DNA of 64,000 nucleotides from Atriophallophorus winterbourni (lineage: Eukaryota; Platyhelminthes; Trematoda; Plagiorchiida; Microphallidae): assembly GCA_013407085.1 (NCBI GenBank), contig JACCGJ010005221.1, positions 1 through 64,000 of the forward strand, in the 5' to 3' direction. The first letter of the stretch is position 1, and the number at the start of each line of letters is the position of its first letter. The notes below the pieces were generated by a model that worked only from the letters and a program-made list of their open reading frames with translations, did no database searches and was not told the origin of the DNA. Positions 33,472-45,400 of this stretch are shown here, piece by piece. The translations under genes and the position numbers were made by a program.

Positions 33472-33665
33472 ATATCCTCCGCTTAGGGGGTGTGGTTCGA
33501 ACCCCCGACCACCATTGTTGTCCCATGCTATAACGACTTGGGCTACCGTCCACCGTTTGACCGATCGCAATTAAGCGTTTATGAACTGTTCTCCAGACTG
33601 GCACATTTGAGTAGTTTTGTTTGCCCGACCAGTTCAGAAGGAACCAGCAACATCTGTTGTCTGTT

Positions 33666-33920
33666 TCCTGTGGAATGCTCTTTCCGAAGCAATTATCACC
33701 TCTTCTTGTATCGAAACGTTCACTCGAACCTTGGACACTTATTCGTTACATAACGATTTGACGATGCCTCTCTATTAACTCAGGGTAAGCATATTACTTG
33801 ACTCCAGTGACATCATTTAATTGTTTTTTATAGCTCTTATTGAACGCATATTTTTCTATGATATGGTAATTGTGAAGCTATGTGCTTTTTGTGACCATAA
33901 ATTCTTGAATCTTGAATCTT
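33666..33920 (+). mobile_element. CR1-like LINE 3' end, right of array
   Basis: Continues the ORF with F-L-W-N-A-L-S-E-A-I-I-T and ends H-N-D-L-T-M-P-L-Y before a stop at about 33776. The element terminates in the short tandem repeat ttgaatc (33904-33920), as CR1 elements do. Confidence 0.8.
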
Positions 33921-34275
33921 AAGAATTTCATGCTTTTCTCAAAGGAATCTTCTTCGTTTCTTGATCTTGTTCACAATGTTTTCCTTCGAGCTTCTTATTT
34001 CGCACACTTTAAAACTATCCAATTAATAGCTGTCTTAAATCTTCTGAAATGGCGCTTGCGAATGAATAATTTATTGAAATCTATCTCGTTCGAATAATAG
34101 ACTTACTTGTTGCTGGTTATTTAGAATTTATTTATTTACCAAATTTTTGAATATTGTTCCAGTAAGAAACACTTTAAAAATTAAAATGGCTAGTTTGTTT
34201 TTTTGCTTCGCTGCTCCCACCATTTGGAGTTTGGACGAATTTCCGGTGAAAAGAATGATGAGCTTATACTAATTC
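33921..34275 (+). repeat. Dispersed repeat R1, copy 2
   Basis: Matches 22736-23065 in the same orientation. Function and class unknown. Confidence 0.55.
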
Positions 34276-35414
34276 AAGTCAAAATTGTGAACCTGCTAAC
34301 TTTGTAAGATTTAAAGCTGGCGCAAAATGCATTTGGAGCCTATACAATTTTTTCACTAATTGTTATATTTCTTATTATTTCAGCTCAATGGCGCGGTTAT
34401 GCAATAAGGCTCCACATTCGTTAGGAATTCAAAATTTTATCAAAACAAAATGCAGTGGTAGGTCTAAAGATGATGCCTCGCGTGATGTTGTCTAGATATA
34501 AGTGATGTAATTCATTGTGCACAACATTGTCTCTCGGCCCTCGAACTTCCAGACAAAATGAGAATTTTATTCTTCATTTTTTCCAAACATTGATATCAGA
34601 CGATTTTAGTCTGACCACCGTACACGCCATCTGGCTGGAGTACACAATGCCAAAACTACACACTTATATATCAGACTATATCAGACTATCAGCCAAATCT
34701 TGTGTTTAATACGGATCTTTTTATGACATTTGGTTTCCCTAGTTAAAACGTATTCTAGACACCTAGTACATTCAGAAGCCATTGCAATTATCATAATATG
34801 ATCAATACTATAGATGGTGAAATGCCATGACCCAGCTGGTCAATTTCAGTTATTGTAGTGAAATTTTGCTGAGTCAAGATTAACTAACAGCTAAAAGGTA
34901 CCATACATTTAGCATGAAAAACGTCCTACAAAGTTTTACTGGTGTATTCGATTATCCTTTCGTCTAAAAAGGGCTTGTGTTGATAAATTCTAATATTCCT
35001 TTATAGAAATGCATCAGATTTTGCACGCAACATACTTTTTCATGCATTCAAATCTCTTTTATGCAAATGACTTTGTTTTAATAATAAAAACATCCACTTC
35101 ATCAACGCACAGAGCATTCAAAGTAGAAAAGTTCCTCGTGTGATGAGTAACTTTTGAATTTCGTACTTTCACCTGATTTTTTTATGTTTCAATAATTCTG
35201 AGCTGAACATGACGCTCAGTTTGAACTTAGTTTAGAGAAAACGACAAAATCCACCGTTCAAATGCTATCTATTAATTGCATTGTTAATTGATCCATTTAG
35301 GTCATCTATCAAATGCTTTTAGGTACACCAAGATTTGTAACACTATGTATTCGGCTAATCATTACATACTGATATTCTTGCGTGAGTTCACAGCCGAAAC
35401 GTCAGCACAGAACG
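34276..35414. other. No gene recognised
   Basis: AT-rich sequence without transposon protein, hammerhead or credible exon in either strand. Small open frames (for example 34515-34709) look random. Confidence 0.5.
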
Positions 35415-35425
35415 CACATAATACT

Positions 35426-35757
35426 TACTTACTTACTTTACTTTTGTGCGGCTGGCTCCACGAGTGAATTAGCCGGCTTCATTGATGTCTCGGATCGCAC
35501 CAGCCCACGCACGTCGATCGGAGGCGAGATCGTTGCAGATCGTGATCCAGTCTCGTTCCCACCTGCGAACTCCGTAGACGGTACGCAGACCCAGGGTGTC
35601 TACATCCTCTTTCACAGTTGACAGCCAGGTTTTCACTTGACCACCTTGCCGCCGACGCCAGGTGCGAACGGGTTTGGGGTCGAGGACGAGTTTTGGAAGT
35701 GCTGTGTCTGTCTTTCGGAGGACGTGGCCAAACCATTGCAGCCTTCGCCGTTGTATA
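35426..35757 (-). mobile_element. Very short 5'-truncated RTE-like LINE insertion
   Basis: 332 bp encoding only the LINE C-terminus on - (RRLQWFGHVLRK, GGQVKTWLSTVKEDVD, A-I-R-D-I-N-E-A-G), which is open to its stop. The 3' end is a cttacttactta repeat. It is flanked by CACATAATACT at 35415-35425 and 35758-35768. Confidence 0.85.
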
Positions 35758-35768
35758 CACATAATACT

Positions 35769-36430
35769 GAAAATTTGACATATATTTTTTCAAAAGGCCC
35801 AAAAAATCAAGTTGCCAATATCAACCTGGAAAATATCTATAATTTCATTTTTCTCAAGACCACATACCGGTAGTGCGAGTAGGATTTGTCTTATCGAGGT
35901 ATGCGATTTGTCATTGTGCTGTCCCTTCTAGATGAGTGCAAACAGCAAAAACCTGCTGCGGTGTATATCTGATGGAAATACATGCAAAGGAAGGTTTGTG
36001 CCAAACATGATGTCCTGATTTAAATAGATAGCTGAAATGCAGATCTTATTGTGTTTATCGCCTTCTTAAATTTCGCTGTTTGATAACCAATTTACGTGAT
36101 TATAAGTAGTAAAGAGGTTTCGTTATTAATGCATCTTCTGGTATGAACCCAGGTGCGAAAATCTCCACAGGGTTACAACATAGAGTGCAATTTTACAAAA
36201 AGTGCATTCATACAGTACATTTAATCGGAAAAAGTTGTGAAGCTTATTGTGTTGGGTATGCTCATCAAATCGAATAGCAAATAACGAATATTGAAGCTGA
36301 AAAGTCAGTTGGGTGCCAATAGTGTCTTAACGCCTGCGTCATAGGCAGGCACGATTTTGATCAACGTCAAACCTTATACAAAAATTACTCACGCTTTTTG
36401 GATCAAGGCAATTATAGATTACGTTCTAAT
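35769..36430. other. No gene recognised; H2 repeat fragment inside
   Basis: 35920-35985 holds a + strand relic of the H2 hammerhead repeat (gatgagtgcaaacagcaaaaacc). The remainder shows nothing. Confidence 0.45.
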
Positions 36431-36439
36431 TGACTTACT

Positions 36440-37345
36440 TGACTTAATCCCTTGAGTTCCTGGAGGAACATATGGCCTCGGCAACTTGTCTCCACTTTGG
36501 TCCGTCCATAGCAGCCAGTTTGATGTCGTTCCAGTTAAGTCCACACTTGCGGATTTCCTCTCCACACGAGCGCTTCCAAGATAGCCTTGGGCGTCCGACC
36601 CGTCTCTTCCCTATTGGGTTCCATACCAGAGCATGACGCGTGATGTCATCATAAGGTTTCCGCAAGGTGTGCCCAACCCATCTCCACTTTCTTCTACTGA
36701 TCTGCTGGGCGATCGGGTCCTCAGCAGCAATCTGCCACAGGTCTTGATTCCTTATCTTTTCTGGCCATTTTACCCCAATAATTCGACGAAGGCAATTATT
36801 GTGGAATGATTGCAAGCGGCCAGAAGACTTTGCTGTCACTCGCCAGGTTTCCGATCCATAGAGTAGCACGGATTTGACGTTGCTTCTGAATATACGGAGT
36901 TTCGTGCGTTTTGATAGAACCTTCGACTCCCAAATGGGTTTCAAAGCTATGAACGCGTATCTTGCTTTGCCGATTCTGGCGACTATGTCTTCGTCCGTGC
37001 CACCACTTATTGAAACAATGCTGCCGAGGTAGACGAATTGCGTGACGTCTTTGACTGCTTTACCATTGATGGTGATTGATGGGTGCTCATCAGTTAGCAC
37101 ACGGAGGACTTCTGTTTTTTCGGTATTCACGCGTAGTCCTGCATATGAAGCAAAGTGTGCTAGTCTATCGGTCTTTCTCTGAAGACGTTGGGGGTCACGT
37201 GATATCAAGCAGACATCATCAGCGTATTCCAGATCCTCCAAATGCTCGGATTCCTTCCAAACGATACCATTCCTCTCACCTTTTATTGTCTGTTTCATTA
37301 TCCAGTCTATTACGAACAGAAAAATCATTGGGGACAACAGGCATC
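36440..37345 (-). mobile_element. RTE-like LINE, 3' part with long open frame
   Basis: The - strand is open for 297 codons (37337-36444). It holds the catalytic L-E-Y-A-D-D-V-C-L, then a thumb region with V-Y-L-G-S-I-V, L-L-Y-G-S-E-T-W and R-R-K-W-R-W-V-G-H-T-L. It is 5'-truncated just after the G-V-R-Q-G block. The tail at 36430 is ttacttgactta-like. A different family from the RTE at 11147, and apparently young because the frame is intact. Confidence 0.85.
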
Positions 37346-37369
37346 CCTTGCTTGTGTTAAAATAATTGC

Positions 37370-37548
37370 GGTGGACAGATTTTAATCGCTACTGCCTCAG
37401 CTGTTCTCAAAATGTTCCAGAATACGCACAAAAACGGGCCACCGGTCGAAACCAGAAAATACCTCCACTCTCGCTTAGGTAAATCCCAAAAACTTGTCAC
37501 GAACATTTTGAGAATGGCTGAGACTATAGCGATTATAATCTATCGACC
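37370..37548. mobile_element. MITE-like fold-back element
   Basis: 179 bp with imperfect terminal inverted repeats of about 45-50 bp: left has taatcgctac, cctcagc and ttctcaaaatgttc; right has gaacattttgagaa, gctgag and tagcgattataatc. No coding capacity. Confidence 0.65.
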
Positions 37549-38216
37549 GAAGTTACTTTTCTAGAAATCATTGGATCGTAAGCACTCATTGCCATGGCCA
37601 ACATCATTATCGTTTGAACCAGCTTTACTTATAATATGTGACATTGAGTTATTTTATTTTTTATTTTTTTGCATGTATTCTAAAGCTGGATGGTAAAGTC
37701 CGGTAAAAACTGGTATTTTTGTGTATAAAATTCATCATTGTATTTAACATCCTTCACCAGAATACGTTTACGTGAACTAATGTGTGTATTTCGTAAATCA
37801 AACATCAGTCAATAATAATCGCTCTGTTACCTAACTCCGGATCAATTCCTGGTATATTTGTTCAATTATTTAGCTGTTAGTCTTGTGCATTCTTTATCAG
37901 GAATATTTCATAATGAGATCTCTGTCGCCCCGTGCTTCTGAAAAGGGAAATATGTATCCAGCGACGTCATAGGTTAAAAAATAACCGCGCAATCCGGCTA
38001 TCCTTGAACATGTGTAATATGACGGTCATATTCGGCTAATCAAATATGGCATACAGAACATTGTTGTTCTTGCCAATATTTTGTGTTGAATAGCATGTCT
38101 TTCTTTGTGGGATACCACAGCGATTCTGGGAAGTCCCGTCGATTGCAATTTACTGCTCGGTAAAAGAGAGTTAATAAGTTATTAAAAAAACACCTGTGTG
38201 ACTACGTCAAACTGCG
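37549..38216. other. No gene recognised
   Basis: AT-rich spacer between the MITE-like element and the start of duplicate B. Nothing supported in either strand. Confidence 0.5.
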
Positions 38217-39365
38217 TGTTACCTTCGGCGATTGCTGTAGTTGTATGATAACCTCAAAGCCATTTTCTGTAATCATTCATATATTCAAATTAGGAAAGGT
38301 AATTTACAATCAAATTTCAATCAAAAGGTCATTCATTTTCAACAATGGTGACAAATTAGGGTCAGGATAAATCATTCATTATGATCGTCACGACATTGCT
38401 GGAACAAACAGAGTAAAGAGCACATGAGGAACTCGAGTCGGAATAACCAATGAAGAATGCATAATCTCACATCCATGACGTTATCAATACGGTAGATTTA
38501 TATAACATTTGCTCGGTGCAAAAATTTGAAATTGCACACTGAAACATTCCGAACACTTGCATTTTATACTTCGCATCCAAGTAACTTTAGCATAATATTG
38601 AGGAATGCTACAGGAAATGCAATACGTGCAAAACGTCGTGATTTGTCAAAGCACAATCATCAATTCAACCGATAAGGCAGAAAAATCGACGCCGAATTTC
38701 AAACACCCAGTGTTTGCATAACTTGTAATTCTTTACAATCGTTATTCTGAGACAGCGTATTGCGCTTAAATACTACAAAATACATCTTAAAGGCGAGCAC
38801 ATTAGAAATAGTTTGCTTAACTTCAAAGTAGCTTTTAAAATTGAGCACAACGTTGAAATCTATAACCAGCATTGTTAATTTCAACAAACGTAAGAAATTA
38901 AATTCTAAAATTCTAATGTGTATTCTCTTGTTCGCAAAAATCCATAATATCATTAAATACGCTTCGGATTAGATAATGATAAGTTTGCGCAATAAGTTTG
39001 CGATAAGTTCTTGTAGTGGTCTGAGTTCACATTGATTATTAATCTTATTTTTGCGAAACACGTTTAAATATTTCTGTTTTACTGAATAGACAATGCTTAA
39101 AAATTCTTATACCACTAGCATTGTTTGATGTAGAAAACCATGAAAGCCTCTTGATAAGTTTAATACGTTATCAATTTTTTCTTTAATTCCGCGTTCTTTC
39201 AAATGTTTTTATTTTCACAGTCATATGATTATTCATTTGCGGACTTCTCGAGCCACAGGACGGATGTTGTCTGCTGCGTGCTAAGCACACGATAACATTC
39301 CACAAGCAGAAACAATGAGCATATGATCAACCAACCAAACGTATCCATCAAATAGATGTGAATAC
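38217..39365. other. 5' flank of gene copy B
   Basis: Colinear with 1-1171 at high identity, apart from about 60 bases near 38521-38590 not seen in A. The sharp start of homology at 38217 matches base 1 of the window. Confidence 0.7.
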
Positions 39366-39373
39366 TATATAAA
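39366..39373 (+). promoter_or_regulatory. TATA box of gene copy B
   Basis: TATATAAA 38 bp upstream of ATG 39404, the same spacing as in copy A. Confidence 0.55.
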
Positions 39374-39403
39374 CAGGAAACTTTATGCAGCTTCATGGTC
39401 AAA

Positions 39404-39461
39404 ATGAGAGCAATTTTACTTTGTTTTTTCAGCATCTTGATTTGCAATCCATTCGGAGATG
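39404..39461 (+). CDS. Gene B exon 1, signal peptide
   Basis: Hydrophobic start (AILLCFFSILI), donor GATG|gtaact, phase 1. Two Tyr of copy A are Cys here. Confidence 0.7.
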
Positions 39462-42400
39462 GTAACTTTGAATTTCTCCATGTTTATATTTTTTGTCAGA
39501 GTTCTTAAACATTGCACATAATTTGAAATGATTTCGTAACTTAGATTCTTAAAATCGTAGCTTACTTTCACACGAAACTTTTGCAATACATTATTAACTT
39601 TCAAAAAAATGAACATGATTTCAATTATCTAATATGATTTTACCAAAAAAGAACAGCTTTCCACATATTTTAAACCTTCACTTATCAGAAGTCTTTGAGT
39701 AGGCAAATGCTTTTTTATTATTCAATAGCTAAAACTCACATTTCGAATTTAATCAGATGCCCGTTGAAAACCGTGAGAGCGATAACTTAAATGTACAATA
39801 TGCATAGGTTCATGGAAGTAATGCTTGCAGACAAAACTATTTTGAGCAGAATAATACTTTTGCACACGATGATAAACCTTTTGAACATATTAGTTCGAGA
39901 AATGTCGCATCCGAATAAAATAATTTTTTGAATTCTTCAGCAAGACTTCTCAACTATGAGGTACCTCGGGATAGGAGTAGATTCAGAAGTGAGCTTATGT
40001 GAATTTGCAATTTTGTAAAAGTTCACACATTTCTATAAATCTTTATTCTGATCACAAAATGTATAATTGTCTGTCGACATTTCCTTATGCTGTGTATTCA
40101 TTTTTATATATACAGCAGTTAACAAAACTGTCATTAATACACAAACAAATACACGAATGTTTCCTAATGAATTAGTTAAAGAAACGTTTAGTAAAATTCA
40201 ACTGAAACGTATTTCAATATCGGTAAATAACTTTCAGAATGACAATTTTGATTTCACGGTGCTGACGAGATTAAAAATATTTTTAATAGTGGATCGTTGA
40301 CAAATCGATCACTTGAAAATAAATCAAACTTTATTTTACGCATATTTCAGCATCGCAAGCCTCAAGTCTGTATCCGGACGATATGGGAGGACACACAGGT
40401 AATATGTGAATAAAAATAAGCATATAACTTGTTTTTCAATCTGTACTCAAATCTAACTATGGTGTGGAAAAATATGCGCTGTATTTATAAATGATAATAT
40501 TGAGATTTTAGTTTTAAGTTCATTTGTTGGTATGGACGAACGATAGTTAAGCGTTTAAACGATATCCAATTTGAAATGTCGAACTGATAAATTGGAGTGA
40601 AAGCGTTTGAGAATATTTTATTGAATTGTTAACATTGATTTCAATTCCCAATGGTGATTGGGTATAATAGAAATATTCGGATATTGAAGTCTAGAATTTA
40701 AACATATTTCGAAACTAAATAACACATTAACCACTCAATACCCTTACGATTAAATGTTAATTCAAAAATATCATAAACATATTTCGATTGCGTAGTTTTG
40801 AAAAACAGAGCAATTTTCGACTGTTTTTGAACCTAAATTTATAGTAAAAAGTTTTAATTGGAAACAAATCGCCGCAGAACATAGCAGTTTCAATTTGGCA
40901 AGAGATAACATATAACGTGGAAAAATTTCAGTAATCCACAATTTCGGGTAATTAATTGCTGGGGATGTGAGCAACACCTCAGCTTGGCTAACGTGATTTT
41001 CGGTTAAGCTACAATTGTACACGATAATAAATATAATTCATTTATTTAGTAGTTAGCATTGCTATAATTTGAAAATATTGAAGCTAAATCTGACACTTCA
41101 TAATAAAATAAATGATTTTGTTATTTTAGTGGTGCGAGGGAGTGGATTGCTGCAAAAAGATGGGATTGAATTCGGTTGGATTGATTATCTCAACAATTCG
41201 AGGTCCTATGGTTATTCAGTCAGAGTGGACGATATCGATACTTTGGTAATTGAACAGCATGCGTATGATTTAATCATGATAATTGGCAATTTTCCATATT
41301 TTCTCTAAACGATACTTGTGTAATCTTATCTTAAGATTGTTAGAACAGCAAAATCAACTTTTTCTATTCTGATTTACAGTTTTTTTTGTTTCACCAATTC
41401 ATGTGTGTGTTAATCTGATTTAAGCTATGTTTATAAATATGGCAGCTCGTAAAACCGACGGACTGTAACCTGAAGAGTATCGTGCGTAAAGCTGGCACAT
41501 ATAATCACTTGGTAAATATTTCATTATTTCCTACAATTTCCAGCAGAACTAAATAGGCTCAAATGCCAGTCAAATGTAGAAACTCCGGTCACTATTGTAA
41601 ATTGGATAATTTGTCATACCCAATTGTATAATGAGTGTCAAATAAGTCAACTTAATAAATAGAAATTCCCGTTAAAAACCATAAATTTCTTATAAATTAT
41701 ACACGATTGGTACGTAAATTGTTTCATCTACCATGTTTCAGATGAGGCGGAAAATTCAACACAATGACTTCAGACGTGTTTTCGTCAATTTTACATTCTA
41801 CCGATTCGAAAAACGCGAATTTGATTCTTTCGCCGTATTTCAATTAGTTCTAAAAACGGAACTATTGAAACGTATTTATTCTCACACTTTCGATAATTCA
41901 AGCAAACCGGAACTCGCCAGGTGGCTTAATCGGTTCATCAGAGATGCAGATTCATCAATGAAAATGGTCGTCTATATTGATAGTGGGTTGCGTATAAAAT
42001 TTAATATAACGAAAATCTGGCATATTGTACATTACGGAAAATTATATTTATTCACTATCCACCTTATTTCATATGAATTAATATGAGCTTGAATGTTGAG
42101 GCTCAGAGTTTTCAAATTAATTTAATCACATTAGCGATATAGTCAAAGTTAAATTTAGGTATTAGGTCCTATTGCCAATTAAATCTAAAGCAATTTCCTG
42201 GTCGTTTAATAAAATTTAATGAAACGTAAACATCGCCCATAAGAGTTTAAGCCGATGGACGGAAGTCTGTCTTCCTTATCCGTCTTAGCTTGAAAATATT
42301 TTGAATGGATCAATGAACGAATGGTAAAGTGCAACATAAAGCTGGTTCACAGAGCATGTTCTCATTAGTACGACAGTGCCGCATACGCCGGCTGGTTATG

Positions 42401-45400
42401 AGAACTGAATAGGATTGTTCGTATTCCAAAATATCAATTCCACCATGGATTGAATTCAGGAAGTCGACGATTTGGTACTCCAAACATGTGGTACATAGAC
42501 GCTCGCAAAAGAGATGTGAAAGCTCTTGGCATTGATTCTACAAGTTGGGAAGAACTTACTCTTGACCGCTTACTTTGTAGTCACTGTGTAAAGCGTCGTC
42601 TGCAAGTGGGAGTATCGCAGATGCTGCTCACTGCTGGTAATCGTAGATCGCGTTGTCTGCGTGCAAATTACATCGTTCGTACGATTACTGCCTATCGCTC
42701 TGATCGCTGCGGGAGAGGTTGCCGCTCTTGAATCAGACTGTATAATCATTTGGAATGCTGTAGTCGGCATGGGTTATAGATGGCCAAAAACAGGTTTTTT
42801 TATTTATTCTTGTGTTTCTTCGATTGTTACATTCAGCTGGCTAATAGGTTATCAGTATTTATGAAATATAATATCTAGTGCATTGATATTGTTCATTATT
42901 TTCGACGTATTTTTTCTAATCATACCAAACATTTCTTGATAAATTACTGTTTTCAAATAAAGTTTCAATAGCTTGCCGATTTTCTTCTTTCTGACAGGTA
43001 TACTTCACACTAATCCGACAGGCGAAAGAAGTAAGCTCAATTTAATGCTATTATTGTGTATATTATCTATGTTGAATAGTTCAAACGTTGATAATATAGA
43101 GCTCTATGAATTGCCTTAGTAATCTTATCACCATAATAATACTCCTTTTTGAATTGAGTTGATCCAGCTGTAAACGATGAAGAAGTAGAATTTATCAGAA
43201 TCATTATTTGCTCATATATTATGATAAACGATAAGAACAAGGTGAAACAATAAAATCATGGTTATGCACATTGTATTCATGGTTCACTATGAGAATTACA
43301 AATATACTCCCGGTATATCCATTATCATTATCATAAGTTTTCACAATATATTTCCAAATATCCCTCTCAGTCGATTTGGAAGCATGCATTGAAGTGAATT
43401 TTGTTAAAGTATTTATGTATAAGAAAAATTTTACAATTTTTTTTATATAAGACCACAGATGAAACAAAGAGTTCGTTCTTTTAAACTGACATTTTCTGCC
43501 CGTCTTCGATACAACGAATCACATAGTTTATGAATGTTATGTTGTCGACCAAAAACGTATTTTTAAAGCCGTCTTCCAACACAGTATTTAAATGATGCTC
43601 ACATTGAAAAAAATATAACGTTGAAGTGATTTGATAATTTCTTTTTTTATCATACATTTTATTTTCTCAATTTTATAGACATCGGATGGAGAGGCCAGGT
43701 AAAGAAACACGGATTATTCGTCCCGTGGCATGAAGACTACCAAAATTATAGGTCAACTCAATATATAGAATTGAACTCACTCATAACGACATCGGTACGA
43801 ACTACAAATCTAAATTGTTTTATTCTATGGTATCGCTCTCTCGTTGATCGTCATACCTTTATTCTAAAATTTCAAACATTTCATTTTAAAATCTATTTGT
43901 CCGCAACCTTTTGAATATGTATTGTTTTGAGTGCTCAAGACCGACATCCTAGTAACAGTAGATACGTGTTAGCTTACATTCCCGATCACCAGCAATTTTA
44001 TTCTCGTTTGAAAAATAACATTTTTGCTGAAACGATTTACAGTATGCTTAGTAGTACGTTAGTGAACATTAATAATACGTAAATGTACGATGAAACGATT
44101 TTTTATGAATGATACTTCATATACAATGTAGACTTCCACTCGGGATAAAATATTTAAATAAATAGAATGCCTAAACCAAAATATGTTACTGACACTGAAA
44201 GAATAAAAATACGGAGTTCCGGAAAGGAATTTCAGGCGTTAAGTCAGCGAGGGTTCATAATAGTGCGAAAAATTATATTTTAAAATTTACCAGATTGAAA
44301 AAGCGCGATGGTCCGTGCTTACCACGTGTTCCATCAGTGCGAATTGGTAATTCTGATATTTAAGAAGCTAGTCTACCGTATTAATACTTTAAAGTTTAAA
44401 GCATACAATTTACATTAAGTATTAAGTGTTTTCGGGACTCGAAAATAAATGGGTATACACATGACTGGAACATTTATCACTGTGGCCGCTGTCATAAATT
44501 CAAACCTGGAAAATGTTCCTCTTGTATACAGCACCATACGATTAAAATATATTTCTGAATGCATCTAAAGTTTCGACAACAAATTCTATTGATTCAGGTA
44601 CGCAACATTCTCCAACGTTCTCGGCTATATCCCGCACTTATTGAGGTGGAAATGCTCAGTTGCGATTGGACATGGCATCTCGGATTCACCTTGAACCTTT
44701 GGCGTACAACTTGTCAGCTTGTCATGGCGTTCGATGAAGATATATTATTGAGGATTGACCACGAATTAATAAATAGGAACAGTTTAGCACTTTTTGAAAG
44801 TGAACTACAAGATTTAATGCCGCACATGGGAGAAAACGGTTACACCACAATGCAGATTACAGGTGAGCTGCTGAGAATGTTATGGGTATCTGATTTACGT
44901 CGCTAAATGGAGATTAATCCCGGGTTTTTATTCGTTATTTTCAGAGCTGAGGTCACCAATACATGCTGGATTCCTTAGTAAGTTCCGATTCTATAATTAC
45001 GTTAAGCATTCCGATAAACAATGTGACTAACTTCACTATCCGATTCATTTCACTAAATATGTTGAAACAAATAACATGTTGGCAATCGAGTAATAACTAG
45101 CTTGATCTAATGGCAACAGGTGTTTAACTTCCAAAATTATCAACAAAACTGAATGCGATCGATTTTAGAGTTAACGATTCCAAACTCGAATGTTCTTTCA
45201 ATTACGTAATCTTGAAGATGATTTGCAATGGGAGAAAAATGTCTCTGGTTCTATTCTCTCTCTCGTTTCATTTTTTATCTTTGAGCCAGCTAACTGTATA
45301 CCTACGACATTCATATGGAGTGTTTTTGACTATGAAAATGGCAGTCGTCATGTTTCGTAAAACAAATTGCCTGCAAATTTGAAGGCGAATGAGGAGGCCA

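Larger units (their letters stand above)
31190..33657 (-). repeat. Tandem array of 426-bp hammerhead/tRNA-promoter units
   Basis: About 5.8 units of 426 bp, set by hammerhead spacing (31292, 31723, 32149, 32575, 33001, 33427: steps 431, 426, 426, 426, 426). On the - strand each unit has an A-box-like TAGCCCAGGTCG, a B box GGTTCGAACC, a hammerhead, then a spacer. Units are near-identical. Inserted in a CR1-like element with an 8-bp duplication. The array resembles retrozyme-like multimers; the homologous single copy is at 27005. Confidence 0.9.
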
